Of a stretch of DNA of 64,000 nucleotides, positions 42,542 to 51,757 are shown piece after piece. Position numbers and translations under genes: made by a program. The notes beneath the pieces are model-generated. The model did no database searches. It saw only the letters and a program-made list of their open reading frames with translations, and was not told the origin of the DNA. How positions within the stretch are numbered: position 1 is the first letter of the stretch; each line of letters begins with the position of its first letter. The DNA is taken from contig JACKKJ010000001.1 of assembly GCA_024236495.1 (NCBI GenBank), positions 186,001 through 250,000 on the forward strand, in the 5' to 3' direction. Source of the stretch: Paracoccaceae bacterium. GTDB taxonomy: Bacteria; Pseudomonadota; Alphaproteobacteria; Rhodobacterales; Rhodobacteraceae.

Positions 42542-43513
42542 TCAGGGTATGAGGACAGTTGACCCCGCGGTGCGTCGGCCGGCCAGGTCGGCATGGGCGG
42601 CGGCGGCCTCAGACAGGGGGCGGCTTTGCACCGCGTCCAGGCGCACGACGCCCGAGGTGATGCGCGCAAAAAGGTCGGCCGCGCGGGCTTCAAGTTCGGT
42701 CCGGGCCGCGATGAAGTCGAACAGCACTGGCCGGCAGGCCGACAGCGACCCCTTGGCAAGGTCGGACAGCTGGAAGCCCTCTATCATCCCCGACGACTGG
42801 CCGAAATTCACGAACATGCCGCGCGGGCGCAGGCAGGCAAGCGAGCCGCGCCAGGTATCGCGCCCGACGCTGTCGTAGACCGCTGCGCAGCCCGCACCCC
42901 CGGTCAGGTCGGCGACCGCGGCGGCAAAGTCGGTTTCGCGGTAGTTGATGACGTGGTCGTATCCGTGCGCCAACGCCAGTTCGACCTTTTCGGCGCTGCC
43001 GGCGGTGCCGATGGCGCGCGCGCCGAGCGCCTTCAACCAAGGACCAATCAGGAGCCCGACCCCACCCGCCGCAGCGTGGACAAGGACCGTATCGCCCGGC
43101 CGCACCGGGTAGGAGGCCGTGACGAGGTATTGCGCCGTCAGCCCCTTCAACAACGCCCCGGCGATGCGGACGGTATCGATCCCGTCGGGCAGTTTCACCA
43201 AACGATCAGCCGGGACAAGCCGCGCAGAGCGATAGGCACCGGTGGGGATGACATAGGCCACACGATCGCCGGGCAGGATGCCGCTGACGTCCTTCCCCAC
43301 TTCAACGACCACGCCGGCCGCCTCGGCGCCCGGCACCAAGGGCGTGTCCGGCCAAGGATAAAGGCCAGAGCGGAAGTAGATGTCGATGAAGTTCACGCCG
43401 ATCGCGTCGTGACGCACCAACGCCTCACCCGGGCCTGGTCGACCCGCTGGCCTCTCGACCAGTTCCAGAACCTCGGGCCCGCCGGGCGCGCGGGCTATGA
43501 TCGCGCGCTCCAC
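42542..43513 (-). CDS. Zinc-independent quinone oxidoreductase-like MDR protein
   Basis: A 323-residue medium-chain dehydrogenase/reductase of the NADPH:quinone reductase (QorA) type: NFIDIYFRSGLYP near 41-53, PGAEAAGVV near 61-69, nucleotide-binding HAAAGGVGLL near 145-154 and DSVGRDTW near 214. No Cys-His zinc set is seen, as usual for QOR. It starts with GTG three bases after the upstream gene's stop and is the last gene of the minus-strand catabolic run. Substrate unknown. Confidence 0.85.
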   Translation of the reverse strand: MERAIIARAPGGPEVLELVERPAGRPGPGEALVRHDAIGVNFIDIYFRSGLYPWPDTPLVPGAEAAGVVVEVGKDVSGILPGDRVAYVIPTGAYRSARLVPADRLVKLPDGIDTVRIAGALLKGLTAQYLVTASYPVRPGDTVLVHAAAGGVGLLIGPWLKALGARAIGTAGSAEKVELALAHGYDHVINYRETDFAAAVADLTGGAGCAAVYDSVGRDTWRGSLACLRPRGMFVNFGQSSGMIEGFQLSDLAKGSLSACRPVLFDFIAARTELEARAADLFARITSGVVRLDAVQSRPLSEAAAAHADLAGRRTAGSTVLIP

Positions 43514-43516
43514 CGC

Positions 43517-43924
43517 TCACTCCACCAGGAAGACGTCGTCGACCGGCAACTGCATGGCGGTGACGAGGTGGTTGGTCTGTGCCGCGAGCCCGATGATGGC
43601 CAGAAGTTCGGCATGCATTTCTGGCGTCATGCCCTTGGCGCGGGCGGCGGCGGTGTGGGAATGGACGCAGTAGCTGCAGGCATTGGCCGTGGACACGGCA
43701 ATATAGATCATCTCCTGCACCACCGGACTGAGCGCCGTGTCGCCGGTCATCACCGCCCTGAGGCTGTCCCAGGTGCGTTTCAGCGTCACGGGATCGTTCG
43801 CAAGCCCGCGCCAGAAGTTGTTGATGAAGTCTGTCTTGCGGGTCGCACGGATGTCGTCGAAGACCGCCTTGACCGCGGGATCAGCCTCGGCCTCGGCATC
43901 AGTGATAAGCTTGACGGTCGCCAT
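43517..43924 (-). CDS. Carboxymuconolactone decarboxylase/AhpD-like protein
   Basis: A 135-residue protein with the CMD/AhpD motif CSYCVHSHT (C83, C86, H90), a redox CxxC used as a peroxidase-type centre in AhpD-like members. In this cluster it may protect enzymes or act on a catabolic intermediate; the CxxC makes true carboxymuconolactone decarboxylase unlikely. It lies 18 bases after the aminotransferase gene. Confidence 0.8.
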   Translation of the reverse strand: MATVKLITDAEAEADPAVKAVFDDIRATRKTDFINNFWRGLANDPVTLKRTWDSLRAVMTGDTALSPVVQEMIYIAVSTANACSYCVHSHTAAARAKGMTPEMHAELLAIIGLAAQTNHLVTAMQLPVDDVFLVE

Positions 43925-43942
43925 GAGTTGCTCCTTCTCGGT

Positions 43943-44791
43943 TCAGGCGTGAGCCCAGTCCCAGTACAGTTGCCGCGCCTTGCGGGTGATGGGGCCATAG
44001 GGCAGCGATCGATCGTCGAAACCGATCACCGGCACGACCTTGGATATGTTTCCGGTCGAGAAGATTTCGTCCGCGCTGCGGAAATCCTCGATCGTCAGGG
44101 TCACCTCGTGCACCGCCACCCCCGCCCCGCGCAGCAGCGAAATCACGCGTTGCCGGGTGATCCCGTTCAGGAACGTACCGTTGGGCTGCGGCGTGAATAC
44201 CTCGTTGTCGCGGACCATGAAGACATTCGACGTGGCCAGTTCCGCCACGTTGCCATTGGCATCGCAACACAGTGCATTGCCGTGGCCCTTGGCCTGCGCC
44301 TCGCGCACCATGCGCGCGTTGTTTGCGTAAAGACAGGCGGCTTTTGCGTTGACCGGCATCACGTCCAGCGTCGGGCGGCGGAACCTTGTCGTGGTTATGG
44401 TGAAGCCCTTCGGAGCCACCATCGGCATCTCCTCCAGGCACAGCGCGAAGTCCGTCGAGGCGGGTTTCGGGGGCAGCACACCGGCATCGCTTTCCTCGGC
44501 CCAGTACATCGGGCGGATGTAGACATCGGTTCCAGGTGCGAACTTCCCTAGCCCCTCGCGGGTCAGGGCCTCGATCTCCGCCCCGGCAAGGCGGGGGTCC
44601 AGCCCCAAGGCGCGCGCGGAGTCGTTCACGCGCGCACAATGCCGGTCAAGATCAGGCGCGACGCCTTCAAACTGCCGCGCGCCGTCAAAGACGAGACTGC
44701 CAAGCCAGGTGGCGTGGCTGTCGGCCCCCAGGATGCGCAGATCGCCTTGGTGCCAATCGCCGCGCCACCAGGTCCAGATGGTCTTGGTCAT
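43943..44791 (-). CDS. Class IV aminotransferase (branched-chain aminotransferase-like)
   Basis: A 282-residue fold-type IV PLP enzyme. The PLP lysine is K150 in VNAKAACLYAN, the cofactor-binding Glu lies in AELATSNVF near 182-190, and GITRQRVI near 206 supports the phosphate. Length and LVFDGARQFEG near 33-43 fit IlvE-like enzymes. In this operon it probably transaminates a catabolic amino acid rather than serving Ile/Val/Leu synthesis; R-selective amine transaminase is an alternative. It lies 25 bases after the ABC ATPase gene. Confidence 0.8.
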   Translation of the reverse strand: MTKTIWTWWRGDWHQGDLRILGADSHATWLGSLVFDGARQFEGVAPDLDRHCARVNDSARALGLDPRLAGAEIEALTREGLGKFAPGTDVYIRPMYWAEESDAGVLPPKPASTDFALCLEEMPMVAPKGFTITTTRFRRPTLDVMPVNAKAACLYANNARMVREAQAKGHGNALCCDANGNVAELATSNVFMVRDNEVFTPQPNGTFLNGITRQRVISLLRGAGVAVHEVTLTIEDFRSADEIFSTGNISKVVPVIGFDDRSLPYGPITRKARQLYWDWAHA

Positions 44792-44816
44792 GCTTTTCCT
44801 CCGTTCCGGCCGCCGG

Positions 44817-46313
44817 TCAGTGGACCGCCGCGTACATGATCTTTTCCTCGGTCGCCTCCAGCGGCGAAAGTTCCTCTACGATGCGGCCCTGGCGGCATAC
44901 CAGGATACGATCCGACAGGTTCAGGATCTCGGGCAGATAGGACGAGATCATCACGACCGCGAGGCCCTGGTCGGCCAGATCGTTGATGAGCTGGTGAATT
45001 TCGGAAATCGCGGCCACATCGACGCCACGCGTCGGTTCATCGAAGATGACGATCCGGGGCTTCTGGATCAGGCCCTTGCCGATCACCACCTTCTGCTGGT
45101 TGCCGCCCGACAATTCGACGACCCGAGCGTCGGGATTGATCGCCTTGATGTTCAATCGCGATGTCCACTCTTCCGCCAGATCCCTTAGCGTGCGCTTGCG
45201 GATCACCACGCCATCCTCGCGCCCTGCCGCCAGCATGCCTGCGAAAAGGTTCTCGCCAATGCTCATCGTCTCGAAGAAGCCTTCGGATTTCCGGTCCTCC
45301 GTGATGTAGCAGATGCCATCGCTCACCGCCTGGGCGGGTGTGTAGTATCGCACCGGCCGATCATCCAGCGTGATCTGCCCGCCGCGCAGGAAGTCTCGCT
45401 TGTAGATGCCCGATATGATCTTGAACGTTTCGGTGCGGCCCGATCCGATCAGGCCGAAGACGCCGGTGATCTGCCCCTCGAAGATCGAGAAGGAGGTGTT
45501 GCGAACCATCGCTCCCATCGAAATGTCCTGCACCGACAGGACCTTCCGGCCGGGCTTGCGAAGGTGGCTGGCGTCGCGCTTGCGATAAAGCTCGCCCGAA
45601 AGGGTCCGACCAACCATCGCCGCAATGATCTTGTCGCGGTCGAAATCGGCGGTCGGCCCGGTCGTGACAAGTTCGCCGTCGCGCAGGATCGTAATGCGGT
45701 CGGCGATCATCAGAGCCTCTTCCAGCGCGTGACTAATGAACACGATCGACACGCCACGCTCCCTGAGCCGGCGAAGAAGGGCGAAGAAATGCCGTTTCTC
45801 CTCGGGCGTCAGCGTCGCGGTCGGTTCGTCGAAGATGATCACCTCGGACTTGTGGTGAACGGCGCGGGCGATTTCCACCATTTGCCGCTTGGCGGCGCCA
45901 AGGCTTTCGACCATCGCGCCGGGATCAACCGGAAAGTTCAGAGATTGCAGGAACTGCTGGGCGGAAATGAAGGTACCGCGCAACCGGTTCAGAAAGCGTT
46001 CGGACCCAAGGTACAGGTTCTGCGCCACCGTCATCGACGGCACCAGGCTGGTTTCCTGGAACACCATCGCGACGCCCGAGTGCAGCGCCTCGTTGGGGTT
46101 GGCGAAGGTGGTTTCCCTACCCTTGTAGATCATCCGCCCCGACGTCGGTTCCACCACCCCCGCCATGACCTTGGTCAAGGTGGACTTGCCGGCGCCGTTC
46201 TCGCCCAGAAGGGCGTGGATTTCGCCCTTTCTCAGGTCGAAATCCACGTCCTGGATCGCGGGGACACTTCGATAGGCCTTGGTGACCTTCTCCAACCGAA
46301 GGATCGGTTCCAT
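44817..46313 (-). CDS. Sugar-type ABC transporter ATP-binding protein (RbsA/XylG-like, two domains)
   Basis: A 498-residue tandem ABC ATPase of the CUT2 type. Domain 1 has Walker A GENGAGKST near 36-44, signature SLGAAKRQMVE and IIFDEPTATL. Domain 2 has a degenerate P-loop region (GLIGSGRTE), signature LSGGNQQKV and VIFDEPTRGVDV. Such one-sided catalysis is typical of RbsA and XylG. The ATG overlaps the SMP-30 gene's stop by one base; the longer frame is shadow. It should power the two permeases encoded upstream. Confidence 0.92.
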   Translation of the reverse strand: MEPILRLEKVTKAYRSVPAIQDVDFDLRKGEIHALLGENGAGKSTLTKVMAGVVEPTSGRMIYKGRETTFANPNEALHSGVAMVFQETSLVPSMTVAQNLYLGSERFLNRLRGTFISAQQFLQSLNFPVDPGAMVESLGAAKRQMVEIARAVHHKSEVIIFDEPTATLTPEEKRHFFALLRRLRERGVSIVFISHALEEALMIADRITILRDGELVTTGPTADFDRDKIIAAMVGRTLSGELYRKRDASHLRKPGRKVLSVQDISMGAMVRNTSFSIFEGQITGVFGLIGSGRTETFKIISGIYKRDFLRGGQITLDDRPVRYYTPAQAVSDGICYITEDRKSEGFFETMSIGENLFAGMLAAGREDGVVIRKRTLRDLAEEWTSRLNIKAINPDARVVELSGGNQQKVVIGKGLIQKPRIVIFDEPTRGVDVAAISEIHQLINDLADQGLAVVMISSYLPEILNLSDRILVCRQGRIVEELSPLEATEEKIMYAAVH

Positions 46314-47353
46314 CACGCGCCCTCCCCGGCGTTCGGCGCCAGCACCATCCCGCCCCCGCGCGAGGCGACCAACAGCCCGTCCTCGGTCTCGATGGCGGCA
46401 CAGGTGCCGTGGCGCTTGCCATTGGCGCGGCTGTGCAGGCTGATCTCGGGCGCCATGTCGGCGTCCAACCGGACGGCAAGACCATAGGAGCGTGATGGGG
46501 CCCAGGGTTTGTGCACCCCCATCACGCGGATGCCACCACATTGCAGGGGCTCCAGAAAGCTTTGCCCCGAAGACATCGCCGGCGCGATCCAGAATGCGCG
46601 CGGCACTTTGGCCATCATGTCGAACCGGTAGTGGTTTTCGCGCAAGACGAACTCGATCAACCGGTTGCGCGGCGCGAAAAGGGTCAGCCAGGCACCTCCG
46701 CCCGGGCGTGACGACAGCCGCGCCGGATAACCCGGCAGGTGGCGCAGCACCGGCGTGATCCGCCCTCCCCCGACCCGCACCAACCGGTGCCGCCAGCTTT
46801 CGCTGACCACCGCGCCTTTGGTGTCGGGCAGCACCCCGAACGGCCAGCCAAGGCCGCCCGCCACCCGTTGCCAGCCGCCACCCGGCGCCCGGCACCAAAC
46901 CGACCCGGCGGAATTCCTTTCCATCAGGTCATTGGCCCAGTCGGCCGGGCCATGGCGATCCGACCCGTTCGTCAGCCAAAGCGCGCCGTCCGGCCCGTAG
47001 GCCAGCGCGGTGATACAGCTGACGCCATCGGGCCGCGCCACGGCGGCGCCGTTTTCGATCAGCGTGCCATCTTCCAGCGCCACGGCCAGCGTCGCGCCGG
47101 ACGCTGCGATGGCGCTGATCGGCGCGGGATGTGTCTCCACCTGTTCCGGCGCCGCGCCGGTCCGCAACCGGAAAAGACCCCTGCCAGCACTGGCCAATAC
47201 CCCGCTGGCATGCCGGCACAGGTCGTCTGCGCCCGGCAACGTGGCGAAGACAGCCGCATCATCCAGCCCCGTATTGGCGCGGAACGCGCCGTCGAGAGGC
47301 GGGATCGTGATGGCACGGCCGCGAAAGACGTCAAGGATCGGATCAAGGATCAT
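46313..47353 (-). CDS. SMP-30/strictosidine-synthase-like beta-propeller protein
   Basis: A 346-residue six-bladed propeller protein without a signal peptide. Family-like segments are ALAYGPDGALWLTNGSDRHGP near 117-137, GLGWPFGVLPD near 166-176 and SESWRHRLVRV near 184-194. SMP-30/gluconolactonase relatives hydrolyse sugar or other lactones, but many act as binding propellers. It overlaps the permease-fusion gene by four bases and is followed at once by the ABC ATPase gene, so it is part of the transporter operon. It may have arisen by duplication of the propeller in the fusion protein next door. Confidence 0.75.
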   Translation of the reverse strand: MILDPILDVFRGRAITIPPLDGAFRANTGLDDAAVFATLPGADDLCRHASGVLASAGRGLFRLRTGAAPEQVETHPAPISAIAASGATLAVALEDGTLIENGAAVARPDGVSCITALAYGPDGALWLTNGSDRHGPADWANDLMERNSAGSVWCRAPGGGWQRVAGGLGWPFGVLPDTKGAVVSESWRHRLVRVGGGRITPVLRHLPGYPARLSSRPGGGAWLTLFAPRNRLIEFVLRENHYRFDMMAKVPRAFWIAPAMSSGQSFLEPLQCGGIRVMGVHKPWAPSRSYGLAVRLDADMAPEISLHSRANGKRHGTCAAIETEDGLLVASRGGGMVLAPNAGEGA

Positions 47354-49473
47354 GACCGTTTCCCCCAATAGGCGTCATTGGCGTCCCAGGCGGGATTCGC
47401 CCCCTCGATACGGAACCGGCCGATCCGGTTGTTGAGGATGCCACCGATGAACAGGTGGCCCTTGTGTTCGCGCATCGAGGTAACCATCGGGTGCGAAAGC
47501 CCCGACAGATCGCCCATCGTCTGGATGATGTTGTAGTTCTCGTCGAACTTCACGACACCGCCGGTGTTGATATTGGGAAAGAGCCAGTCATCTTGCGGCA
47601 GCCGTCGGGTCATCCGCTTGCGCATCGCCGGATGGCGCAAGCTCAGGTCGAAGGACGGTGTGCGCATTCCAAGCCAGGCCATCCAATAGGTACCATCCGA
47701 AGCGCGGTTGATGTTGTCGGTATAGCCGGGCATGTCCTTGATCACACATTCGGCAGTGCCCGCCTTGGGCCCTTCCAGCCAGTAGCGGTGAATGCGGCAC
47801 CGCCAGCTTTCGGCGAAGAAAAGCGACTTGTTGTCATGCGCCATGCAGACACCGTTGGTATAGCGGTAGCCGTCCAGCAGGGTCCGGGTTGACCCGTCGG
47901 CGGGATCGTAGACCAACAACCGCCCGGTACCTCGGTTCTCGATCGAGTCTACCGCCCAGTCGTGCGCATCGTAGCGTTTGGTCGAGTCTGTGAAATAGAT
48001 CTTCCCATCCGGCGCGATGTCGAGGTCGTTGGGGTCACGCAAACGTGCGTCGTCCTGGATAGAGGTCAGCGACCGTCGCGTTTCGGCCGAAAGGCGGATC
48101 ACCTCCCGCTCGGGCGTGATCTTGTAAAGACCCATCGCGCCGACGCAGGAAATCAGATTCTGGTCGCGATCGAAGGCAAGTCCCAAGGGGAAGCCGCCGA
48201 CATGGGCGAAGACTTCGGATCGGGTGTAGTCGGGCGCGAAGAAGCGCACGATCTCGCCATGCCGCGTGCCGCAGTAAAGGTGGTCGTCACGGTCAAGGAT
48301 CACATCCTCGGGGCCCTCGAGCTCGCCCAGCCCGATATGGTCGGCCACCGACAGGCGGTTGTTCAATTCATAGGGCGTACCGGAACCGGGCACAGCCGAA
48401 AGGGGTTCGCCCATCTTCAGGTAGACGGGCGCAACATAGACTTCGTTCAGCACCTTGTGGCGGTTCTTCAGCCAACGGATGTCGACCGTCACGGCGACAG
48501 CCAGCAACATGCCAAGCACCATCTGGTTGGTACCGGTGCCATAGCCCAGCCGGATCAGGCCGTTGGTCATCACCAGGACGATCACCGCACCCATCAGCCC
48601 CTTGGCGACCGAGCCGCGACCGCCACCCAGCGAATTGCCACCGACGACCGCGGCCGTCAGCGCCAGGATTTCCAGTCCGTGGCCTGTTCCGGGGCCCGCC
48701 CCCGACAACCGCGTGGCGAACAGGAACCCCGCAGCACCCGAACACAGGCCCGAAAAGACATAGGTCAGGAATACGGTCTGGCGCACGCGGATGCCGGCAT
48801 TGTGCGCCGACCTGCGTGACCCGCCCACCGCCTGCACATGCCACCCCGGGCGAGACCGTGTCAGCGCGACATGGCTGACAATCGCCAGGATCAGCGCCGT
48901 CAGCACCGGCACCGACATGCCCCACAAGGTGCCGTCTCCGATAAAATCCCAAAGGTCGGAGGATGCCATCGACATCTGCACTCTGGAGCCGAAGTTGACG
49001 ACAAGGATGTCATAGCCCGCGCGCCCGATGATCAGCGTCACCAGCGTGGTGATGAAGGCTCGCAGCCGCATGAAGCCGATCAGGTAGCCGTTGATGGCCC
49101 CGAACAGGAAACCCGTTGCAAGCGCCGCGGCAAGCGCAAGCCAGGTCGGCAGTTCGAAGATGAAGAACACCGACACGGCGGCAAAGGCCGAGAGCGCAAA
49201 GATCGACCCGACGGCCAGGTCGATCCCGCCACCCAGCATCACCACCGTGACACCGATCACGACCAGAGACAATTCGCCCAGCTGCCGGGTCGATTCCTGC
49301 AACGAATACAGCTTGAAGAACCCCGGGATCGCGCTGCCGAAACCGGCGACCGTGATGACCAGCGCAAGAAACGGAATGGCGTTGTCGGTCCAACGCTTTG
49401 ACAGGATCTCGCCGATCGCGTGGTCAGGGACCAGGTTGTAGCGCCAAGCTAGAAGCCGCTCGCGAAAGCTCAT
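47350..49473 (-). CDS. ABC permease (RbsC-like) fused to a SMP-30-like propeller
   Basis: A 707-residue protein in two parts. Residues 1 to about 345 are a CUT2 sugar permease: many hydrophobic helices, the LGGGIDLAVGSIFAL motif near 80-94 and VGGNSLGGGRGSV near 272-284. Residues from about 370 to the end are a propeller: GPEDVILDRDDHLYCGT, DPNDLDIAPDGKIYF and NGVCMAHDNKSLFF carry the metal-site Asp/Asn pattern of SMP-30 lactonases. The sequence runs through without stop or frameshift. The predicted topology would place the propeller on the cytoplasmic side if the permease has an even helix number, as CUT2 permeases are drawn. The ATG at 49473 is favoured over a longer frame. Confidence 0.85.
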   Translation of the reverse strand: MSFRERLLAWRYNLVPDHAIGEILSKRWTDNAIPFLALVITVAGFGSAIPGFFKLYSLQESTRQLGELSLVVIGVTVVMLGGGIDLAVGSIFALSAFAAVSVFFIFELPTWLALAAALATGFLFGAINGYLIGFMRLRAFITTLVTLIIGRAGYDILVVNFGSRVQMSMASSDLWDFIGDGTLWGMSVPVLTALILAIVSHVALTRSRPGWHVQAVGGSRRSAHNAGIRVRQTVFLTYVFSGLCSGAAGFLFATRLSGAGPGTGHGLEILALTAAVVGGNSLGGGRGSVAKGLMGAVIVLVMTNGLIRLGYGTGTNQMVLGMLLAVAVTVDIRWLKNRHKVLNEVYVAPVYLKMGEPLSAVPGSGTPYELNNRLSVADHIGLGELEGPEDVILDRDDHLYCGTRHGEIVRFFAPDYTRSEVFAHVGGFPLGLAFDRDQNLISCVGAMGLYKITPEREVIRLSAETRRSLTSIQDDARLRDPNDLDIAPDGKIYFTDSTKRYDAHDWAVDSIENRGTGRLLVYDPADGSTRTLLDGYRYTNGVCMAHDNKSLFFAESWRCRIHRYWLEGPKAGTAECVIKDMPGYTDNINRASDGTYWMAWLGMRTPSFDLSLRHPAMRKRMTRRLPQDDWLFPNINTGGVVKFDENYNIIQTMGDLSGLSHPMVTSMREHKGHLFIGGILNNRIGRFRIEGANPAWDANDAYWGKRS

Positions 49474-49554
49474 CTGTCGTCCTCGGGTCGATGGGGCACA
49501 GTAAAGCAGGTGGCCGGTCATGCCGGCCACCGCCCGTGTAGCGCGGTGGCGCGT

Positions 49555-50577
49555 CTATTCGATGCCCGCGGCCACCTGCAGGGCCTTCAGGCTCCAGCAG
49601 CTGCGCGCGTGCATGTTGTCCTTGGTGATGGTGGACAGCAGCGTGTAGAGGTAGGCTGGCTGCGATCCGGGTTCGACCCCTGTTTGCAGCAAGTACTTGA
49701 TCATCGCGACCATCGCTTCGCTTTCGTTGACCAGTTCGGTCGAGACCACCGCGTCGAAGGTTCCGTCTTGCAGCAGCTTGCAATCGGTCGTCTCCTCGCC
49801 GCCGCCCGTGGTCACCAGATAGACCTGATCGGTCATCCCGGCATCGCGGATCGCCGCGGCCGCACCGGTGGCGTCACCATCCCAGAAGTCGATGATGCCG
49901 CAGATCTCCGGGTGCTGTTGCAGCATCGTCGTGGTGACGTTGCGCGACGTTGTGGCATCCCAGTTCGAATCCGGCTGTGCGACCACCTCGAAGTCGGGGT
50001 TCTTGGCCAGAACCTCCATGATGCCGGCGTATTGGAACAGGCTGGTCGCGTTCACCTGGTCGCCCTGCACAAGTCCGATCTTCTTCGACGAGTCGGGACC
50101 ACAACCCTTGATCACCGCCTCGGCCTCCAGCCGACCAAGCTCGGTCCAGTCGCTGCCGACATATGCGTCGGCCTGGAAGTTGGCGGGATTGTCGACAAGG
50201 ATCACGTAGATACCCGCCTGCTGCGCCCGCTTCATCAGCTTGGAATAGGAGTTGAGATCGGGAGACATCACGATCAGCACGTCGGGTTTGCTGTCAGAGG
50301 ATATCGCTTCGGTGATCGCCTGGGCGCCGGCCTCGACGCTCCAGTTCGGGTCGCGGGTCTCGAACGTTCCGCCAAAGCCTTCGACCTCCCGCTTGAGGAT
50401 CGCCGACCAGCCCTGCGCCAGGTCAAAGCCCATCGCCATTGGCACGAGGAGCACGCGCTTGCCGGCCATCGCCTTGGCATATATTTCCGGTCCACTGTCC
50501 TGGGCCGCGGCCGGATGCACGGCGGCGGTTGCAAGGGCGAGGCTTGCGGCGATCGCCGCGGTCTTGAACATATTCAT
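49555..50577 (-). CDS. ABC transporter substrate-binding protein (sugar type)
   Basis: A 340-residue periplasmic binding protein: signal peptide (about 1-25, MNMFKTAAIAASLALA, HPAAA-Q), then a type I sugar-binding fold with VLLVPMAMGFDLAQGW, a D-N-P motif (LVDNPANFQ), YVGSDWTELGR and VTTGGGEETTDC. It belongs to the CUT2 (ribose/xylose-like) class and should deliver the unknown substrate to the two permeases. Confidence 0.9.
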   Translation of the reverse strand: MNMFKTAAIAASLALATAAVHPAAAQDSGPEIYAKAMAGKRVLLVPMAMGFDLAQGWSAILKREVEGFGGTFETRDPNWSVEAGAQAITEAISSDSKPDVLIVMSPDLNSYSKLMKRAQQAGIYVILVDNPANFQADAYVGSDWTELGRLEAEAVIKGCGPDSSKKIGLVQGDQVNATSLFQYAGIMEVLAKNPDFEVVAQPDSNWDATTSRNVTTTMLQQHPEICGIIDFWDGDATGAAAAIRDAGMTDQVYLVTTGGGEETTDCKLLQDGTFDAVVSTELVNESEAMVAMIKYLLQTGVEPGSQPAYLYTLLSTITKDNMHARSCWSLKALQVAAGIE

Positions 50578-50653
50578 CACGTCATCCCTTTCCTGTCGGT
50601 TGTCTTTGGTGGGCCGGGCTCTTTCTGGCCCGGTCTGCTTGGTGCGGGGGGGG

Positions 50654-51640
50654 TCAGATGTCCCCCTGTTGCGCGGTCTGCTCGTCACGCGGGTTGATCA
50701 GTCCGTCGACGATGATCGCGAACAACAGGATCGTCGACTTGATGAGGTTTTGATAGATCAGCGGGATGTCCAGGATCGTCATTGCATTCAGCATGATCCC
50801 GATCAGTGCCGCGCCGACCAGCACGTTGCGTACCCCGCCCTTGCCGCCCGAAAGACCGATCCCGCCGATCACCGCGACAAGCACGATGTCGTAAAGCAGG
50901 TTGGAGTTCACGACGCGGGTGTTGATTGATTGCAGGCTGGCCGCAGTCAGCAGCCCGGCCGCAAAGGCGGTCAGCGCCGACAGGACGTAGCGCAGCACCA
51001 GCATCGGGCGCACCGGGATGCCGGTGTTGCGCGCCGCTGCCGGGTTGTCGCCGGCAAAGAAGATATAGCGGCCCCACTTGGTGAACCTCAGGAACAGGAA
51101 GACCACGACGGACAGAACCGCGAAGATGTAGACCTCGATCGGGACCTCGGCGATCCGCAACCCGCCAAGCCCCAAAAGCCAATGTCCCGCCGGCACCGTC
51201 ACCGCATCGGTATCGATCAGTTGCGACCGGACATAGCCGAAGACGAAGGAGCCGCTGGCCAGCGTGACGAAGATCGCCGGCACATCGGCATAAGCCACGA
51301 GGAAACCGTTCAACAGCCCGATCGCCAGAACGAACCCCAGCGCCAGTGCCAGCGCGATTCCTTCGGACTGGCCGCCGTTCAGCAACTGCAGGTAGAGGGC
51401 GACCGACATTGCCATCACCGCGACCATCGAAAGATCGATTCCACGGCCTATGATGACCAGCGACATACCCAGCGCCAGGATGCCCAGGACCGACACCGAG
51501 CGCACAATTGCCACAAGGTTGTCGGCTGCGACGAAACCGGGCAGGAAGATCGACGATGTTGCGAAGATCAGAAGCGTGACAACCAGAACGATGCGCTCCT
51601 GGTTGAAGTTCCGCAAATCGCCAAAGACCTTGGCCGCCAT
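50654..51640 (-). CDS. Sugar-type ABC transporter permease (RbsC-like)
   Basis: A 328-residue CUT2 permease with about ten helices and the motif GRGIDLSMVAVMAMS near 65-79, and GGIGLSGGKGG near 262-272. It is not fused to a propeller, unlike the second permease. ATG at 51640 is preferred (GAGG five bases upstream) over a GTG at 51655. It is the first gene of the transporter run, divergent from nothing but preceded by the LysR gene on the same strand. Confidence 0.9.
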   Translation of the reverse strand: MAAKVFGDLRNFNQERIVLVVTLLIFATSSIFLPGFVAADNLVAIVRSVSVLGILALGMSLVIIGRGIDLSMVAVMAMSVALYLQLLNGGQSEGIALALALGFVLAIGLLNGFLVAYADVPAIFVTLASGSFVFGYVRSQLIDTDAVTVPAGHWLLGLGGLRIAEVPIEVYIFAVLSVVVFLFLRFTKWGRYIFFAGDNPAAARNTGIPVRPMLVLRYVLSALTAFAAGLLTAASLQSINTRVVNSNLLYDIVLVAVIGGIGLSGGKGGVRNVLVGAALIGIMLNAMTILDIPLIYQNLIKSTILLFAIIVDGLINPRDEQTAQQGDI

Positions 51641-51757
51641 TCGGACCTCGCTCACGACACACCCCGACCGGGCGCTTTCGCGTTGCAGCCTAGCGCCGCG
51701 CCGATGAATGCGTCCAATGATTAATTTCGGGAAAAATCCATTCCAAAAAGGAATGAA

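Noticed and set aside
46313..47353. SMP-30 protein as a true gluconolactonase
   Set aside because: Family propellers vary in activity and no substrate evidence exists; left as SMP-30-like.
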